Below are positions 24,378-24,432 of a DNA stretch of 24,432 nucleotides, piece after piece (the first letter of the stretch is position 1; the number at the start of each line of letters is the position of its first letter). The notes under the pieces were generated by a model that had not been told where the DNA came from, did no database searches, and saw only the letters and a program-made list of their open reading frames with translations. A program made the position numbers and the translations under genes. This DNA is from Chara braunii (taxonomy: Eukaryota > Streptophyta > Charophyceae > Charales > Characeae), in assembly GCA_003427395.1 (NCBI GenBank), contig BFEA01000358.1:864729-889160 (forward strand), written 5' to 3'.

Positions 24378-24432
<55 letters not shown>
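24378..24432. repeat. (TC)n microsatellite running off the window edge
   Basis: At least 27 uninterrupted TC units up to the last base (GA on the coding strand of the adjacent gene). Its true length is unknown because the window ends inside it. Confidence 0.95.

Larger units (their letters stand above)
23913..24432 (-). promoter_or_regulatory. 5' flank / probable promoter of the ZFYVE26-like gene
   Basis: About 520 bp between the start codon and the window edge. The coding strand is purine-rich (GA blocks directly before the ATG) and shows no TATA box, typical of a TATA-less housekeeping-type plant promoter with GAGA elements. It contains three CACGTG cores (24030-24035, 24237-24242, 24269-24274), two perfect inverted repeats and a GA/CT microsatellite at the edge. 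G-boxes are bound by bZIP/bHLH factors and GA repeats by BBR/BPC proteins in plants (established knowledge); binding here is inference. The transcription start is not identifiable. Confidence 0.6.

Overview
The window is nuclear DNA of a eukaryote, most likely a streptophyte (land plant or charophyte alga). The clearest evidence is one very long minus-strand gene whose closest resemblance, from memory, is to the plant branch of the ZFYVE26/spastizin family. The remaining DNA is dense with decayed plant-type non-LTR retrotransposons. The repeat load would fit a large repeat-rich genome such as a charophyte, but I cannot name the species.

Layout, left to right. Bases 1-900 are GC-rich and may hold the core promoter of a minus-strand gene lying off the left edge (TATA at 327-333, CCAAT at 453-457). 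Bases 925-5560 are a nest of retroelements. A plus-strand LINE (LINE A: endonuclease at 925-1300, linker at 1440-2132, reverse transcriptase at 4147-4709, C-terminal part at 4901-5560) is split by a minus-strand LINE (LINE B, 2394-4146). LINE B is itself split twice by a short SINE-like element. Seven copies of this element, some partial, lie between 2.1 and 9.5 kb, and at least two carry target-site duplications. One copy was later split by a further poly(A)-type insertion flanked by a 20-bp duplication.

Bases 5561-7970 hold a weak minus-strand pseudogene candidate (6197-6640) and one more SINE. Bases 7970-8965 hold two neighbouring minisatellites with 47-bp and about 45-bp units. Bases 8998-9315 and 12071-12394 are two C-terminal LINE fragments in the same orientation, possibly halves of one element. 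Between them lie a C-rich tract with quadruplex potential on the other strand, a SINE, a roughly 600-bp tandem duplication and an AT-rich stretch. Bases 12395-15300 hold no gene I can recognise.

Bases 15777-23912 (minus) are an uninterrupted 2711-codon ORF for a ZFYVE26/spastizin-like protein with no visible FYVE zinc finger. Its upstream region (23913-24432) carries three G-box cores, two consecutive perfect inverted repeats and a long GA/CT microsatellite. Four more CCACGTGG palindromes lie inside the coding sequence. This is the only gene in the window that looks functional; the other coding traces are retroelement remains or unproven.
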